Counted from the stretch's first letter, positions 55,174-64,000 are shown. The stretch is DNA of 64,000 nucleotides from Pseudomonas mendocina (GCF_900636545.1 NZ_LR134290.1:2232001-2296000); one strand, 5' to 3'. The notes: generated by a model not told the origin, from the sequence alone. Numbers and translations: made by a program.

Positions 55174-56520
55174 ATGAACGCCACCCGAGTCGAGCTGCTC
55201 GACGAAGTCCGCCAATTCCGCCAGGCCCACCCCGAGGTGCGCTTCGTCGACCTGATCTGTCTGGATATCCCCGGGCATTTCTACGGCAAGCGCTACCCCA
55301 TCGAGATGCTGGAGAAGGTCGCTGCCGGCAGCGCCCTGAAGTTGCCGCAGAACTGCGTGCTGCTTGGCGCCCAGGGCGGCCTCTACGAGATCGGCGACTA
55401 CTGCTTCCATGACGGCGACCCGGACGCGCCACGGCGACTGATCCCCGGCACGCTCAAGCTGGTGAACTGGGAGCGTCAGCCGATGGGGCAGATGCTGATC
55501 AGCTCCGATGGCACCGAGGCGCCCATCGAGTTCGAGCCGCGTGAGGTGCTGGCGCGCGTGGTGCAGCGCCTGGCGGCACGTGGCATTCGCCCGGTGGTGG
55601 CCTTCGAGCTGGAGTTCTATCTATTCGACAAGGCGCTCAAGGACGGCTTGCCACAGTACCCGCGCGATGACGTGAGCGGGGATGCCGACGATCAGCCGAA
55701 CATGCATATCGAGCGGCTCTCGCGCTTTGCCGAGGTGCTCGACGACATCAGCGAGACCGCGCGTCTGCAGGGCATCGACACCACGGTGATCACCGCCGAG
55801 ATCGGCCCGGGGCAGTTCGAGATCAACTTCAGCCACAACGCCGACCCGCTGCAGGCTGCCGACTGGTCGGCGCTGTTCTGCCGGGTGACCCGTGGGGTGG
55901 CGCTCAAGCATGGTCATCGCGCCAGCTTCATGGCCAAGCCCTACCTGCAGTATCCGGGCAGCGGCATGCACATCCACGTCAGCCTCTACGATGAGGCGGG
56001 CGACAACCTGCTGGCGCGTGACGAGCAGCGTCCGTTGCGCCATGCCGTGGCCGGCTGCCTGGAACTGCTGCCGCAGCTGATGCCGATCTACGCGCCGAAC
56101 CACAACAGCTACCGTCGCTTTGGCGCCCAGGTGAACTCGGCGAGCAAGGCCAGCTGGGGCTTCGAGGATCGCGACGCCTGCGTGCGCATCCCCGAGTCCG
56201 ACGCGCGCAACCTGCGCCTGGAATTCCGCCTGCCGGGCGCCGATGCCAACCCCTATCTGGTGCTGGCGGCATTGCTGACCAGTATCGAGCAGGGCCTCGA
56301 CGCCCAGGTCGAGCCCATCGCACCCCTGAATGACGACCGCTCCAGCGGCGTCGACTTTCCCAAGGACATGCTCGACGCCGTGCGCCGCATGCAGGCCAGC
56401 GAGCGCGTCGCCGCCGGCCTCGGCAGCGAGTTCGTCATGGTTTATTGCGAGAACAAACGCCAGGATCACCTGGCCTTCATGCACGACATCAGCCCGCGCG
56501 AATACCGCTGGTACCTGTGA
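55174..56520 (+). CDS. Gamma-glutamylpolyamine synthetase, glutamine-synthetase family (PuuA/PauA-like)
   Basis: The 448 residues from ATG 55174 begin [20 protein letters not shown]. The type-I GS fold shows [45 protein letters not shown] and [20 protein letters not shown], covering metal, ATP and glutamate sites. The enzyme joins glutamate to a polyamine amino group with ATP. The branch is not that of true GlnA, whose C-terminal adenylylation site is absent. It starts 26 bases behind the regulator. Confidence 0.82.
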   Translation: MNATRVELLDEVRQFRQAHPEVRFVDLICLDIPGHFYGKRYPIEMLEKVAAGSALKLPQNCVLLGAQGGLYEIGDYCFHDGDPDAPRRLIPGTLKLVNWERQPMGQMLISSDGTEAPIEFEPREVLARVVQRLAARGIRPVVAFELEFYLFDKALKDGLPQYPRDDVSGDADDQPNMHIERLSRFAEVLDDISETARLQGIDTTVITAEIGPGQFEINFSHNADPLQAADWSALFCRVTRGVALKHGHRASFMAKPYLQYPGSGMHIHVSLYDEAGDNLLARDEQRPLRHAVAGCLELLPQLMPIYAPNHNSYRRFGAQVNSASKASWGFEDRDACVRIPESDARNLRLEFRLPGADANPYLVLAALLTSIEQGLDAQVEPIAPLNDDRSSGVDFPKDMLDAVRRMQASERVAAGLGSEFVMVYCENKRQDHLAFMHDISPREYRWYL

Positions 56521-56543
56521 TGTCCCGGATCGAAGGAGGCGAC

Positions 56544-57911
56544 ATGAATAACTCGAAAACCGCACACTGGCAGGCGCTGAGCCAGGCTCACCACCTGGCG
56601 CCGTTCAGTGATTACAAGCAGCTGGCCGAGAAGGGCCCGCGCATCATCACTGAGGCCAAAGGTGTGCACCTGTGGGACAGCGAGGGCAACAAGATCCTCG
56701 ATGGCATGGCCGGCCTGTGGTGCGTGGCCGTCGGCTATGGCCGCGAGGAACTGGTCGCTGCAGCTTCCAAACAGATGTTGCAGCTGCCGTTCTACAACAC
56801 CTTCTTCCAGACCGCGCACCCACCGGTGCTGGAGCTGGCCCATGCCATCTCCCAGCTGGCGCCGGCCGGCATGAACCACGTGTTCTTCACCGGCTCCGGC
56901 TCGGAAGGCAACGACACCATGCTGCGTCTGGTACGCCACTACTGGGCATGCAAGGGGCAGCCGCAGAAGAAAATCATTATCGGCCGCGACAATGGCTACC
57001 ACGGCTCCACCGTGGCCGGCGCCAGCCTCGGCGGCATGAAGTTCATGCACGAGCAGGGCGACCTGCCGATTCCGGGTATTGCGCATATCCCGCAGCCGTA
57101 CTGGTTCGGCGAGGGCGGTGATATGACCCCGGACGCCTTCGGTATCTGGGCGGCCGACCAACTGGAGAAGAAAATTCTCGAACTGGGCGAGGAAAACGTG
57201 GCGGCCTTTATCGCCGAGCCGATCCAGGGCGCCGGTGGCGTGATCATTCCGCCGGACAGCTACTGGCCGCGCATCAAGGAAATCCTCGCCAAGTACGACA
57301 TTCTCTTCGTCGCCGACGAGGTGATCTGCGGTTTCGGCCGTACCGGCGAGTGGTTCGGCAGCCAGCATTACGGTCTCAAGCCTGACCTGATGACCATCGC
57401 CAAGGGCCTGACCTCGGGCTACGTGCCGATGGGCGGGTTGATCGTCAGCGACAAGGTGTTCGAGGTGATCGAAGCGCACGGCGACTTCAACCACGGCTTC
57501 ACCTATTCCGGCCACCCGGTGGCGGCGGCGGTGGGGCTGGAGAACCTGCGCATTCTCAAGGAAGAAGGCATCGTCGAGCGGGTCAAGGCAGAAACCTCGC
57601 CCTATCTGCAAAAGCGCCTGCGTGAGCTGGCCGATCACCCGTTGGTGGGCGAAGTGCGCGGCGTCGGCATGCTTGGCGCCATCGAACTGGTGCGGGACAA
57701 GGCCACGCGCAAGCGCTTCTCGGGTGATGTGGGCGTGGGCATGGTGTGTCGTGGCTACTGCTTCAACAACGGTCTGATCATGCGCGCCGTGGGCGACACC
57801 ATGATCATCGCGCCGCCTTTGGTAATCAGCCAGGCGGAAGTGGATGAGCTGGTGGAGAAGGCGCGCAAATGCCTGGATCTGACCTGGGAACAGGTGCGTA
57901 GCTTGGCGTAA
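56544..57911 (+). CDS. Class III aminotransferase, SpuC-like polyamine:pyruvate transaminase
   Basis: The 455 residues from ATG 56544 (AAGGAGG 5 bases ahead) resemble SpuC over the whole length: [19 protein letters not shown] at the start, [58 protein letters not shown] and the PLP Lys in [15 protein letters not shown]. It moves the amino group of putrescine or a polyamine to pyruvate. GSEGND differs from the common GSEAND. It is the last gene of the plus-strand set, ending in a repeat and terminator. Confidence 0.85.
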   Translation: MNNSKTAHWQALSQAHHLAPFSDYKQLAEKGPRIITEAKGVHLWDSEGNKILDGMAGLWCVAVGYGREELVAAASKQMLQLPFYNTFFQTAHPPVLELAHAISQLAPAGMNHVFFTGSGSEGNDTMLRLVRHYWACKGQPQKKIIIGRDNGYHGSTVAGASLGGMKFMHEQGDLPIPGIAHIPQPYWFGEGGDMTPDAFGIWAADQLEKKILELGEENVAAFIAEPIQGAGGVIIPPDSYWPRIKEILAKYDILFVADEVICGFGRTGEWFGSQHYGLKPDLMTIAKGLTSGYVPMGGLIVSDKVFEVIEAHGDFNHGFTYSGHPVAAAVGLENLRILKEEGIVERVKAETSPYLQKRLRELADHPLVGEVRGVGMLGAIELVRDKATRKRFSGDVGVGMVCRGYCFNNGLIMRAVGDTMIIAPPLVISQAEVDELVEKARKCLDLTWEQVRSLA

Positions 57912-57923
57912 TCTCGCGGTACG

Positions 57924-57977
57924 GTGGGAGGGGCTTTAGCCGCGACAGAAACAACCCGCTGCTAAAAGCCGCCCCAC
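57924..57977. repeat. REP-type GTGGGAGGGGCTTTAGCCGCGA pair
   Basis: GTGGGAGGGGCTTTAGCCGCGA faces a diverged arm ACCCGCTGCTAAAAGCCGCCCCAC. It is the last of six members of this family in the window, directly behind the transaminase gene. Confidence 0.7.
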
Positions 57978-57984
57978 AAAAAAC

Positions 57985-58020
57985 GAAACCCCGCGACCTT
58001 ACCGGTGGCGGGGTTTTGTT
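57985..58020. terminator. Bidirectional terminator
   Basis: GAAACCCCGC and GCGGGGTTTT pair around a 13-base loop, followed by GTTTTT on the plus strand and preceded by A-runs that give T-runs on the minus strand. It serves the transaminase gene and the convergent hydrolase gene. Confidence 0.75.
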
Positions 58021-58030
58021 TTTCAGTCGC

Positions 58031-59047
58031 TTACTTGAGGCTGTTCTTCAGCGTCTGCGCGGCCTGATCCAGGGCAGTGCGTACCGCTGGTACTTCAGCC
58101 ACGACATTGAGCAGGCCGTAGTCGTGGATCATGCCGTTGTAGCGCACGGCGGTCACCGGCACGCCGGCAGCGTTCAGGCGGCGGGCGTAGGCTTCGCCTT
58201 CGTCGCGCAGCACGTCCATCTCGGCAGTCTGCACCAGAGCCGGCGGCAGACCTTTGAGTTGTTCGAGGCTGGCGCGCAGGGGCGAGGCATAGATCTCGTT
58301 ACGCTGTTTCGGGTCGGTGGTGTAGTTGTTCCAGAACCATTCCATCATGCCGCGAGTCAGGAAGTGGCCTTCGGCGAACTGGTTGTACGACGCATTGTTG
58401 AAGTTGGCGTCGGTCACCGGCCACAGCAGCACCTGAGCGCGCAGTTTCGGCGTACCGGCTTCCTTGGCCTTGATGGCCACCACAGCAGCCATGTTGCCGC
58501 CAACACTGTTGCCGGCCACGGCCAGGCGCGAACCGTCGACACCGATCTGGCTGCCGTTGTCGGCGACCCATTGGGTCGCGGCATAGGCCTGATTGATCGC
58601 GGTCGGGTACTTGGCCTCAGGCGACGGCGTGTAATCGACGTAGATCGCCGCCGCGCCAGAGCCCACCACCAGGTCGCGGATCAGGCGTTCGTGGGTCGGA
58701 TAATCACCCAGTACCCAGCCACCGCCGTGGAAGAACATGAAGCCGGGCAGAATGCCGCGAGCGCCTTCAGGACGCACCACCTTGAGGGTGAGCGACTGGC
58801 TATTCACCTGAATCACCTTGGTGTCGACGACGATACCTGACACATCCACCTTGACCCCGGCCTGAGCGCCGACCAGCACGGCACGGGCGTCTTTCGGCGA
58901 AAGGCTTTCCAGCGGCTGCCCGCCGCCAGCGGCCAGGGCATCGAGGAAGCCTTGAGTGGTACGTTCCACGCCGGGGCTGCCGGCGGCGAAGCTGCTGTTG
59001 ATGGCCAGGGCGAGCAGCCCGGCGGTCAGAGTGCGAGAAATGTTCAT
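58031..59047 (-). CDS. Exported alpha/beta hydrolase, HSL-type esterase
   Basis: The 338 residues from ATG 59047 (AGGAG 7 bases ahead) start with a signal (TLTAGLLALAINSSFAAGSP). The oxyanion-hole FHGGGW, nucleophile elbow GNSVGGN (Ser), AEMDVLRDEG (Asp) and NGMIHDYG (His) form a full triad of the hormone-sensitive-lipase family. GNSVGG in place of GDSAGG is a small variation. It should cleave short acyl esters in the periplasm or outside. A DUF2790 gene follows 37 bases upstream on the same strand. Confidence 0.85.
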   Translation of the reverse strand: MNISRTLTAGLLALAINSSFAAGSPGVERTTQGFLDALAAGGGQPLESLSPKDARAVLVGAQAGVKVDVSGIVVDTKVIQVNSQSLTLKVVRPEGARGILPGFMFFHGGGWVLGDYPTHERLIRDLVVGSGAAAIYVDYTPSPEAKYPTAINQAYAATQWVADNGSQIGVDGSRLAVAGNSVGGNMAAVVAIKAKEAGTPKLRAQVLLWPVTDANFNNASYNQFAEGHFLTRGMMEWFWNNYTTDPKQRNEIYASPLRASLEQLKGLPPALVQTAEMDVLRDEGEAYARRLNAAGVPVTAVRYNGMIHDYGLLNVVAEVPAVRTALDQAAQTLKNSLK

Positions 59048-59083
59048 GGTCAAGCTCCTGTCGATCAGTTGGGCTGCTGGCTA

Positions 59084-59344
59084 TCAGTTCTGGTTGGTGC
59101 AAACGCTGGAGAGTTGTTCGTAGTCGAGAACCTTCACGTCACCCGCGCTGTTGCGGTAGGTCATCTGCGCTGTCACCACTTCGCACTGCGGGCTATTGGG
59201 CACGTCGATGGAAATCACCTTGGCGATATCCAGGTTCTGGCCGTAGCGGTAGGGCGTGGCCTCGGCGCTGTGGGCGAGGGTGGTGAGCGACGCGCTGAGT
59301 GCGATGGCGGTCAGTGCGGTGGCGAACAGGGTGCGGGTTTTCAT
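59084..59344 (-). CDS. Small exported DUF2790 protein
   Basis: The 86 residues from ATG 59344 begin MKTRTLFATALTAIALSASL, a signal with cleavage near AHSAEA. The mature part has TPYRYGQNLDIAKVISIDVP and CEVVTAQMTYRNSAGDVKVL, the recognisable pattern of the Pseudomonas DUF2790 family. Two Cys could make a disulphide. No role is known; such genes often lie next to stress or metal genes. AGGAGAACC precedes the ATG. Confidence 0.75.
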   Translation of the reverse strand: MKTRTLFATALTAIALSASLTTLAHSAEATPYRYGQNLDIAKVISIDVPNSPQCEVVTAQMTYRNSAGDVKVLDYEQLSSVCTNQN

Positions 59345-59403
59345 GGTGGTTCTCCTCTTGAGGCCGCGCTCGGGCTCTGGCCGCGAGCGCTGCCTGCTAT
59401 CTG

Positions 59404-59829
59404 TCAGACGATGGTCAGGGTGACGTCGATGTTGCCGCGGGTGGCATTGGAGTACGGGCAAACGATGTGCGCGCGATCCACCAGGGTTTGTGCGGCTTCC
59501 GGGGCCAGGCCGGGCAGGCTGATGCGCAGTTCCACTTCGATGCCGAAGCCGGTGGGGATGGCGCCGATGCCGACGGTGCCCTCGATGAAGGTGTCAGCCG
59601 GGATGCTCAGCTTGTCGCGGGCGGCGACGAATTTCAGGGCGCCGAGGAAGCAGGCGGAATAGCCGGCCGCGAACAGCTGCTCCGGGTTGGTACCGTTACC
59701 GCCGGCGCCACCAAGCTCTTTTGGGGTGGTCAGGGCGATATCGAGGACGCCGTCGGAGGAAACGGCGCGGCCTTCACGGCCACCAAAGGCTTCAGCGGTT
59801 GCACGGTAGAGAACGTTTTCGATAGTCAT
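59404..59829 (-). CDS. ohr: Ohr, organic hydroperoxide resistance protein
   Basis: The 141 residues form an OsmC/Ohr fold. Peroxidatic Cys60 is in [13 protein letters not shown] and resolving Cys124 in [17 protein letters not shown]. It reduces organic and fatty-acid hydroperoxides with lipoylated proteins. Its regulator OhrR is encoded 363 bases upstream on the same strand. The promoter must lie between the two. Confidence 0.92.
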   Translation of the reverse strand: MTIENVLYRATAEAFGGREGRAVSSDGVLDIALTTPKELGGAGGNGTNPEQLFAAGYSACFLGALKFVAARDKLSIPADTFIEGTVGIGAIPTGFGIEVELRISLPGLAPEAAQTLVDRAHIVCPYSNATRGNIDVTLTIV

Positions 59830-60192
59830 GGCGGTGATCCTTGTCGGTGAGTTGGGGATGGATTGGTTCGCTAATCATTTGTTCGCCAACCGTTTCCATG
59901 GGGAGAACTGTATTGCGATAAACATTAGTGTGCAAGATAAATATATGGAAGATTTAGTTATAGGGATTTGCTTTTCAGGAATAAGCACGGCTGGCAAGGG
60001 ATGTATCCATGCCTTGCGGACGACACTAGGGGGGATTTGCCCGATTCAGATGCTGTGGCAGCTCAGCATGAGTTGGGCTGGAGTGGGCGCGGTACTCAGT
60101 GAGATCGCTGGATACGATGCACGCGGCGTTTCGCCCAAAGAGGGGAGGGCTAGGGTTTTGCGGGAGCAGGCGATGACTGGCATCGCCAGGTA
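59830..60192. promoter_or_regulatory. ohrR-ohr intergenic region
   Basis: These 363 bases hold no gene. An AT-rich stretch at about 59910-59970 (TTGCGATAAACATTAGTG; AAGATAAATATATGG) is the likely ohr promoter and OhrR operator region. I could not place a certain operator. Confidence 0.5.
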
Positions 60193-60645
60193 TCAGAGGG
60201 CGTCTTGCAGGTGGCCGCGCAGTTCGATCAGGTCATCACGCAGCTTGCTCAACTGCTCCACACTCAACGCTGAAGCCTTGAGGATGCAGGCAGGCAATGC
60301 TTTGGCTTGTTCGTGCAGAGCGCGACCTTTGTCGGTCAGGTACAGCTGCACTACACGTTCATCCTGACTGCTGCGCTGGCGTTGCAACAGGCCTTCGCTT
60401 TCCAGGCGCTTGAGCAGAGGTGTCAGCGAACCCGGGTCGGTCAGCATGCGTGCGCTGATCTCGCTGACGGTGATGCCCTCGTTTTCCCATAGCACCAGCA
60501 TGGCCAGGTACTGCGGATAGGTGAGACCGAGCGCCTGCAACAGCGGCTTGTAGGTCTTGGTCATCATCAGTGAGGTGGAATAGAGGGCGAAGCACAGCTG
60601 GTTATCCAGCATCAGCTCGGCGCAGGGCTCCACTTGGGTGGTCAT
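60193..60645 (-). CDS. ohrR: OhrR, MarR-family peroxide sensor
   Basis: The 150 residues form a winged helix (VSEISARMLTDPGSLTPLLK; RSSQDERVVQLYLTDKGR). Cys18 (NQLCFALYSTS) is the reactive residue of OhrR, and Cys120 (ALPACILKAS) is a likely partner, as in the two-Cys type. Oxidation of Cys18 by organic hydroperoxide releases it from ohr. It is transcribed in the same direction as ohr. Confidence 0.9.
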   Translation of the reverse strand: MTTQVEPCAELMLDNQLCFALYSTSLMMTKTYKPLLQALGLTYPQYLAMLVLWENEGITVSEISARMLTDPGSLTPLLKRLESEGLLQRQRSSQDERVVQLYLTDKGRALHEQAKALPACILKASALSVEQLSKLRDDLIELRGHLQDAL

Positions 60646-60713
60646 GGCGTTGGCCTATGCGAGGGTGGTGGACGTTGTCGGCAAGTGGTGCGGGCAACCC
60701 GCACCTGGTGGCA

Positions 60714-61064
60714 TCAACCGCAGGATACGCGGGTGATCACTCGCTGATCATCGACGTTGAGGTTAAGGCGCTGACCATTGTATTCCAAGGTCACCACGCT
60801 GTTGGGTGTCAGAATGCGTGCCGTGCTGGCGCCCGCCTGCTGGCGTGCCTGTTCGAGCAGCTCCGGGGTTGCGGTCTTGCCCTTGAGGTTTTCGACTGCA
60901 GAGGAGGTGCAGCCCTGGTTGGCGTCGGCAGGCGTGGCCGCCGGTTCGGATTTTTCCGCCGTGTTGCTGCAGCCGGCTGCGAACAGGGCAGCGGTGAGAA
61001 TCAGGCTGAAACGAGTCTTGAGGTTCAACGCTGTGGGCTCCTTTTCCATAGGTGTAGCGGTCAT
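60714..61064 (-). CDS. I78 peptidase-inhibitor-like lipoprotein
   Basis: From ATG 61064 the protein has 116 residues; the ATG overlaps the yceH stop as ATGA and GGAGGG lies 7 bases ahead. A TTG at 61028, with AAGGAG 9 bases ahead, would give a typical lipoprotein signal start ([20 protein letters not shown]). Either way the lipobox FAAGC is present. [40 protein letters not shown] and the terminal RVSCG are the I78 inhibitor pattern with two Cys. The role is probably inhibition of serine peptidases in the envelope. Confidence 0.7.
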   Translation of the reverse strand: MTATPMEKEPTALNLKTRFSLILTAALFAAGCSNTAEKSEPAATPADANQGCTSSAVENLKGKTATPELLEQARQQAGASTARILTPNSVVTLEYNGQRLNLNVDDQRVITRVSCG

Positions 61065-61711
61065 TGCGCGCCCTCCAGGCGGGCCAGGCGCTCTTCGAGC
61101 GCTGCGATGCGCGCTTCCAGTTCGACCAGGCGATCTTCGTTAGGTGCCGCAGCCTCCCCGCGAGCAGCCGGACGGTTGGCCAACAGAGCCTCCAGATCGG
61201 CCTGTTCGCCCAGCAGATGCATGTAGCGATCCTCGCGCTGGCCACTCTGGCGTGGCAGCAGCACGACCAGGCCGCGAGCGATCAGACGCTCCAGTTGATG
61301 CTGCACTTCGGCCACGTCGTCGAAGTCATGCATGCGGTTGCTGCGGGTGAGCAATTCGTTGAGGGTCTGTGGGCCGCGCAACAGCAGCAAACCGAGCAGC
61401 ACCGTCTGCGGCTTGACCAGCTCCAGTTGCTTGTCGCAGCGCTGCTCCCAGCGGTCGGCTCGGCTGCCCATGACCAGGTGCACCAGGCCACGGCCTTCCA
61501 GGGTGCGCAGATAACGCCCGACTTCGCCGGTTTCCAGGTTCATCAGCGGTTCACGGCTGGTCTTCTGGTTGCAGGCCAACTGCACGGCATTGAGCGTCAG
61601 TGGGTAGGTTTCCGGGGTGGTCAGTTGTTTCTCGATCAGGCAACCGAGGATGCGTACCTCGACGGCGTGCAATGGGTTTTCACAAACCAGCGGGGAGGGG
61701 GTGTGCGACAT
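61061..61711 (-). CDS. yceH: YceH-family protein (DUF480)
   Basis: The 216 residues from ATG 61711 begin [20 protein letters not shown]. The YceH pattern [40 protein letters not shown] and [20 protein letters not shown] is clear, two winged helices in tandem, with a coiled coil at the C-terminus ([20 protein letters not shown]). It may bind DNA; the role is not established. The longer start at 61753 is rejected. Confidence 0.88.
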   Translation of the reverse strand: MSHTPSPLVCENPLHAVEVRILGCLIEKQLTTPETYPLTLNAVQLACNQKTSREPLMNLETGEVGRYLRTLEGRGLVHLVMGSRADRWEQRCDKQLELVKPQTVLLGLLLLRGPQTLNELLTRSNRMHDFDDVAEVQHQLERLIARGLVVLLPRQSGQREDRYMHLLGEQADLEALLANRPAARGEAAAPNEDRLVELEARIAALEERLARLEGAQ

Positions 61712-61759
61712 GGATCGATCCTGGCAGAAAGAACTCGCGTAGGTTAACGGCATCCGTGC

Positions 61760-62326
61760 TCAGCCGACAGGCTGCAATGTGTGTTCGAGCATGTCCAGGC
61801 TGGCGCTGAGCACCTGCTGGCGAGCTTCCTGGCTGACCATCATGCGTGCCAGCAGCAGGCTGCCCAGGCACTGCGCAAGGATGCTCCAGGCCAATTGCGG
61901 ATCGCCGATGATCTCGGCCCAGGTTTGCTGCAATTGCACGATCTGCTGCTCGGTACGCTGCCTCACGCTGTCGTCGGCGCGCGCAATTTCAGCGCCCAGT
62001 GTGGGCAATGCGCAGCCTCTGTCTGGCTGCTCGACATGCGCCAGGCTGAGATAGGCTGCCAGGCAGCGCTGGAGTTTATCGCGCCCGGCGTCACCCGGCT
62101 CAGCGCCCAGTCGGTTCAGGCTGTTACGCAGCTCCCGTTCGACCAGTTCGGCGAACAGCGCATCCTTGCTTGGAAAATGACTGTAAAACGCCGCACCTGA
62201 CAGGCCTATGGTCTTCATCAGGGCATCCACGCCGGTCACGGCAAAACCCTGCTGCTTGGCAAGGGCGGCGCTGCTGGCGAGCAGGCGCTCGCGGGTTTCG
62301 GCTTTGTGCTCGGCGGAATAGCGCAT
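61760..62326 (-). CDS. TetR-family regulator of the adjacent SDR/isomerase genes
   Basis: The 188 residues from ATG 62326 begin MRYSAEHKAETRERLLASSA. The helix-turn-helix is FAVTGVDALMKTIGLSGAAF followed by YSHFPSKDALFAELVE. The C-domain is typical of the TetR_C group that controls reductases (LAAYLSLAHVEQPDRGCALP). It is divergent from the SDR gene, 87 bases away, and a TCGTTAGGCTAACGA palindrome in the gap is its likely operator. Confidence 0.83.
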   Translation of the reverse strand: MRYSAEHKAETRERLLASSAALAKQQGFAVTGVDALMKTIGLSGAAFYSHFPSKDALFAELVERELRNSLNRLGAEPGDAGRDKLQRCLAAYLSLAHVEQPDRGCALPTLGAEIARADDSVRQRTEQQIVQLQQTWAEIIGDPQLAWSILAQCLGSLLLARMMVSQEARQQVLSASLDMLEHTLQPVG

Positions 62327-62376
62327 GAGATACCGTTGTGTGCTGGCTTGACCCGCCCGCAAGCGTAGCATAACGT

Positions 62377-62391
62377 TCGTTAGGCTAACGA
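62377..62391. promoter_or_regulatory. Candidate TetR operator
   Basis: TCGTTAGGCTAACGA is a perfect 7+1+7 palindrome, followed by a third TCGTTAG (62392-62398). It lies midway between the divergent TetR and SDR genes and probably overlaps both promoters. Confidence 0.65.
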
Positions 62392-62413
62392 TCGTTAGTC
62401 AATGGAGAGGCCC

Positions 62414-63145
62414 ATGAACGAGAACAAGAAGGTCGCCTTGATCATCGGAGCAGGTGATGCCACCGGTGGTGCGATTGCCCGGCGTTTCGCCCGTGAGGGT
62501 TATGTCGCCTGCGTCACCCGGCGCAGCCTGGACAAACTGCAGCCACTGCTGGAGGGCATCCGTCACGAAGGTGGCGAGGCCCATGGTTTCGCCTCCGATG
62601 CGCGGCGCGAGGAGCAGGTGGCCGAGCTGGTCGAGGCCATCGAGCGTGATATCGGCCCGATCGAGGTGATGGTGTTCAACATCGGCGCCAACGTGCCGTG
62701 CAGCATCCTCGACGAAACCGCGCGCAAGTATTTCAAAATCTGGGAGATGGCCTGTTTTGCCGGCTTCCTGACCAGCCAGGCTGTGGCCAAGCGCATGGTC
62801 ACGCGCGGGCGCGGCACCATTCTGTTTACCGGTGCAACCGCTGGCCTGCGTGGCGCCGCTGGATTCGCCGCCTTTGCTGGCGCCAAGCACGGCATCCGCG
62901 CGCTGGCGCAGAGCATGGCACGTGAGCTGGGGCCGCTGAATATCCATGTCGCCCATGTGGTGGTGGACGGCGCCATCGATACTGCCTTCATCCGCGACAA
63001 CTTTCCCGAGCTATATGCCAGGAAGGACCAGGATGGCATTCTCGATCCTGAGCATATCGCCGACAGCTACTGGTTCCTCCATGCCCAGCCGCGTGATGCC
63101 TGGAGCTTCGAGCTGGACCTTCGTCCGTGGATGGAGCGCTGGTAA
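62414..63145 (+). CDS. Atypical SDR-family protein lacking the catalytic Tyr
   Basis: The 243 residues from ATG 62414 (GGAGAGG 4 bases ahead) have an SDR Rossmann opening (VALIIGAGDATGGAIARRFA) with an altered glycine motif. NNAG is replaced by NIGA (89-92), and at the active site F154-AGA-K158 stands in place of Tyr-xxx-Lys. It may bind a dinucleotide or CoA compound without being a normal dehydrogenase. It is divergent from the TetR gene and 43 bases ahead of the isomerase-like gene, with which it is probably co-transcribed. Confidence 0.75.
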   Translation: MNENKKVALIIGAGDATGGAIARRFAREGYVACVTRRSLDKLQPLLEGIRHEGGEAHGFASDARREEQVAELVEAIERDIGPIEVMVFNIGANVPCSILDETARKYFKIWEMACFAGFLTSQAVAKRMVTRGRGTILFTGATAGLRGAAGFAAFAGAKHGIRALAQSMARELGPLNIHVAHVVVDGAIDTAFIRDNFPELYARKDQDGILDPEHIADSYWFLHAQPRDAWSFELDLRPWMERW

Positions 63146-63188
63146 GCCGCCCCAAGTCGATAAGCACAACAACGAGCGAGTGAAGCTG

Positions 63189-63782
63189 ATGAGCAAGACG
63201 CTGGAGTTCTTCTTCGACCTGGGCAGCCCGGCATCCTACCTGGCCTATACCCAGTTACCGGCGCTGTGCCGCGAGTGCGGCGCTGAGCTGGTCTACCGGC
63301 CGATGCTGCTGGGAGGTGTATTTCAGGCCACCGGCAATGCTTCGCCGGCGATGATCCCGAGCAAGGGACGCTACATGATTCGTGATCTGGCGCGCTTTGC
63401 TGAGCGTTACGACGTACCGATGCGCTTCAATCCGCATTTCCCGATCAACACCCTGACGCTGATGCGCCTGCTGGTGGCGGTGCAACTGCATCAGCCCGCG
63501 CGTTTCGGTGCTGCCTTGCAGGCACTGTTCCAGGCCATCTGGGTGGATGAGGTGAATATGAGCGACCCAGCCAGGGTGGCTGAAGTATTGGCCGCGGTGG
63601 GTTTCGATGCGGTCGCCTTGCAGGCGCAAATTGCCGAACCGGCGGTGAAGGACGCACTCAAGGCGAGTACCGAAGAGGCGGTGAAGCGTGGTGTATTCGG
63701 TGCGCCGACCTGCTTTGTCGGCGAGGCAATGTTCTTTGGCCAGGATCGGCTGGATTTCGTTCGTGAGGCGCTGATCCAGTGA
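63189..63782 (+). CDS. 2-hydroxychromene-2-carboxylate isomerase-family (DsbA/GST-kappa fold) protein
   Basis: The 197 residues from ATG 63189 begin MSKTLEFFFDLGSPASYLAY, the HCCA-isomerase/GST-kappa opening with the catalytic Ser. PMLLGGVFQATGNASPAM, NPHFPINTLTLMRLLVAVQL and VFGAPTCFVGEAMFFGQDRL follow, the last being the usual GVPTF-type segment. Known members isomerise hydroxychromene carboxylate in naphthalene breakdown, but no such pathway is near. A glutathione-linked reaction is equally possible. It is paired with the SDR gene upstream. Confidence 0.82.
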   Translation: MSKTLEFFFDLGSPASYLAYTQLPALCRECGAELVYRPMLLGGVFQATGNASPAMIPSKGRYMIRDLARFAERYDVPMRFNPHFPINTLTLMRLLVAVQLHQPARFGAALQALFQAIWVDEVNMSDPARVAEVLAAVGFDAVALQAQIAEPAVKDALKASTEEAVKRGVFGAPTCFVGEAMFFGQDRLDFVREALIQ

Positions 63783-63828
63783 TGTCAGGCACAATGACCG
63801 GACTGTTTTCCGGCAACCCGAGTGACCG

Positions 63829-64000
63829 ATGAACCCCGAAGCGCTGAAACTCCTGGTGACCCGTCGCATGCCTTACGGCAAATACAAGGATCGGCTGATT
63901 GCCGATCTGCCGGGGCATTACCTCAACTGGTTTGCCCGCGAGGGCTTTCCCAAGGGGGAGTTGGGCCAATTGCTGGCTCTGATGCAGGAGATCGACCATA
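63829..64000 (+). CDS. DUF3820-family protein (3' end beyond window)
   Basis: The 57 visible residues begin MNPEALKLLVTRRMPYGKYK and continue DRLIADLPGHYLNWFAREGF, PKGELGQLLALMQEIDH. MPYGKYKGRxIxDLPxxYLxWF is the signature of the small DUF3820 family of unknown role (usually about 70-75 residues). The frame is still open at the window edge. It follows the isomerase gene by 46 bases. Confidence 0.8.
   Translation, partial: MNPEALKLLVTRRMPYGKYKDRLIADLPGHYLNWFAREGFPKGELGQLLALMQEIDH

Noticed and set aside
59828..60367. A 179-codon plus-strand frame between ohr and ohrR
   Set aside because: It overlaps ohrR antisense and reads through the AT-rich promoter area without a recognisable start site or domain.

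Overview
The window is high-GC Proteobacterial DNA and almost certainly a Pseudomonas chromosome. The evidence is an intact acyclic-terpene-utilisation (atu) cluster, the dnaX-ybaB-recR block followed by an acyl-CoA dehydrogenase gene, a 4.5S RNA gene, Pseudomonas-restricted small families (DUF2790, and probably DUF3509), and many extragenic palindromes of kinds common in this genus. The P. mendocina/P. oleovorans group is my best guess, but the species cannot be fixed from the sequence alone.

Layout. 1-1207: end of a probable anti-sigma-like membrane protein and a proline-rich lipoprotein. 1209-13647: atuABCDEFGH on the minus strand with divergent atuR; two copies of a 17-19 bp palindromic operator lie between atuA and atuR. 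13819-20246: a solute-binding protein, a CPBP protease, a 55-residue membrane protein, eutBC (ethanolamine ammonia-lyase), and a divergent CBS-domain histidine kinase with a tandem-receiver response regulator. 20481-29920: housekeeping and transport genes (pyrF, a dehydrogenase, a BASS transporter, BenE, LysE, MarR, an aminotransferase, GST, an APC permease), with extragenic repeats between them. 29989-34442: a six-gene periplasmic copper-handling operon. 34487-36944: HU, a chemoreceptor and the 4.5S RNA. 37184-45733: a two-partner secretion system (a 1960-residue TpsA with 11 MBG-like repeats, plus its TpsB) and two small paralogous proteins, sitting between ffs and dnaX. 46197-51340: dnaX, ybaB, recR, an exported HExxH protein and an acyl-CoA dehydrogenase. 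51429-53172: an AraC regulator, a 48-residue exported peptide and a small ABM-like protein. 53284-57911: a gamma-glutamyl-polyamine catabolic set with an embedded XRE-cupin regulator. 58031-60645: an alpha/beta hydrolase, a DUF2790 protein, ohr and ohrR. 60714-64000: an I78 inhibitor-like lipoprotein, YceH, a TetR-SDR-isomerase group and the start of a DUF3820 gene.

How the genes work together. The atu genes activate citronellol/geraniol-derived acids to CoA thioesters, carboxylate the methyl branch and hydrate the product. An operator nearly identical to the AtuR sites lies just upstream of the distant acyl-CoA dehydrogenase at 50192, which suggests the AtuR regulon reaches beyond the cluster. 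The secretion system has a perfect TTGAT-N4-ATCAA ANR/FNR box correctly spaced from a -10 hexamer, so oxygen limitation may control it. These two regulatory links are the most testable observations. I saw no CRISPR array, complete insertion sequence, prophage or tRNA gene.
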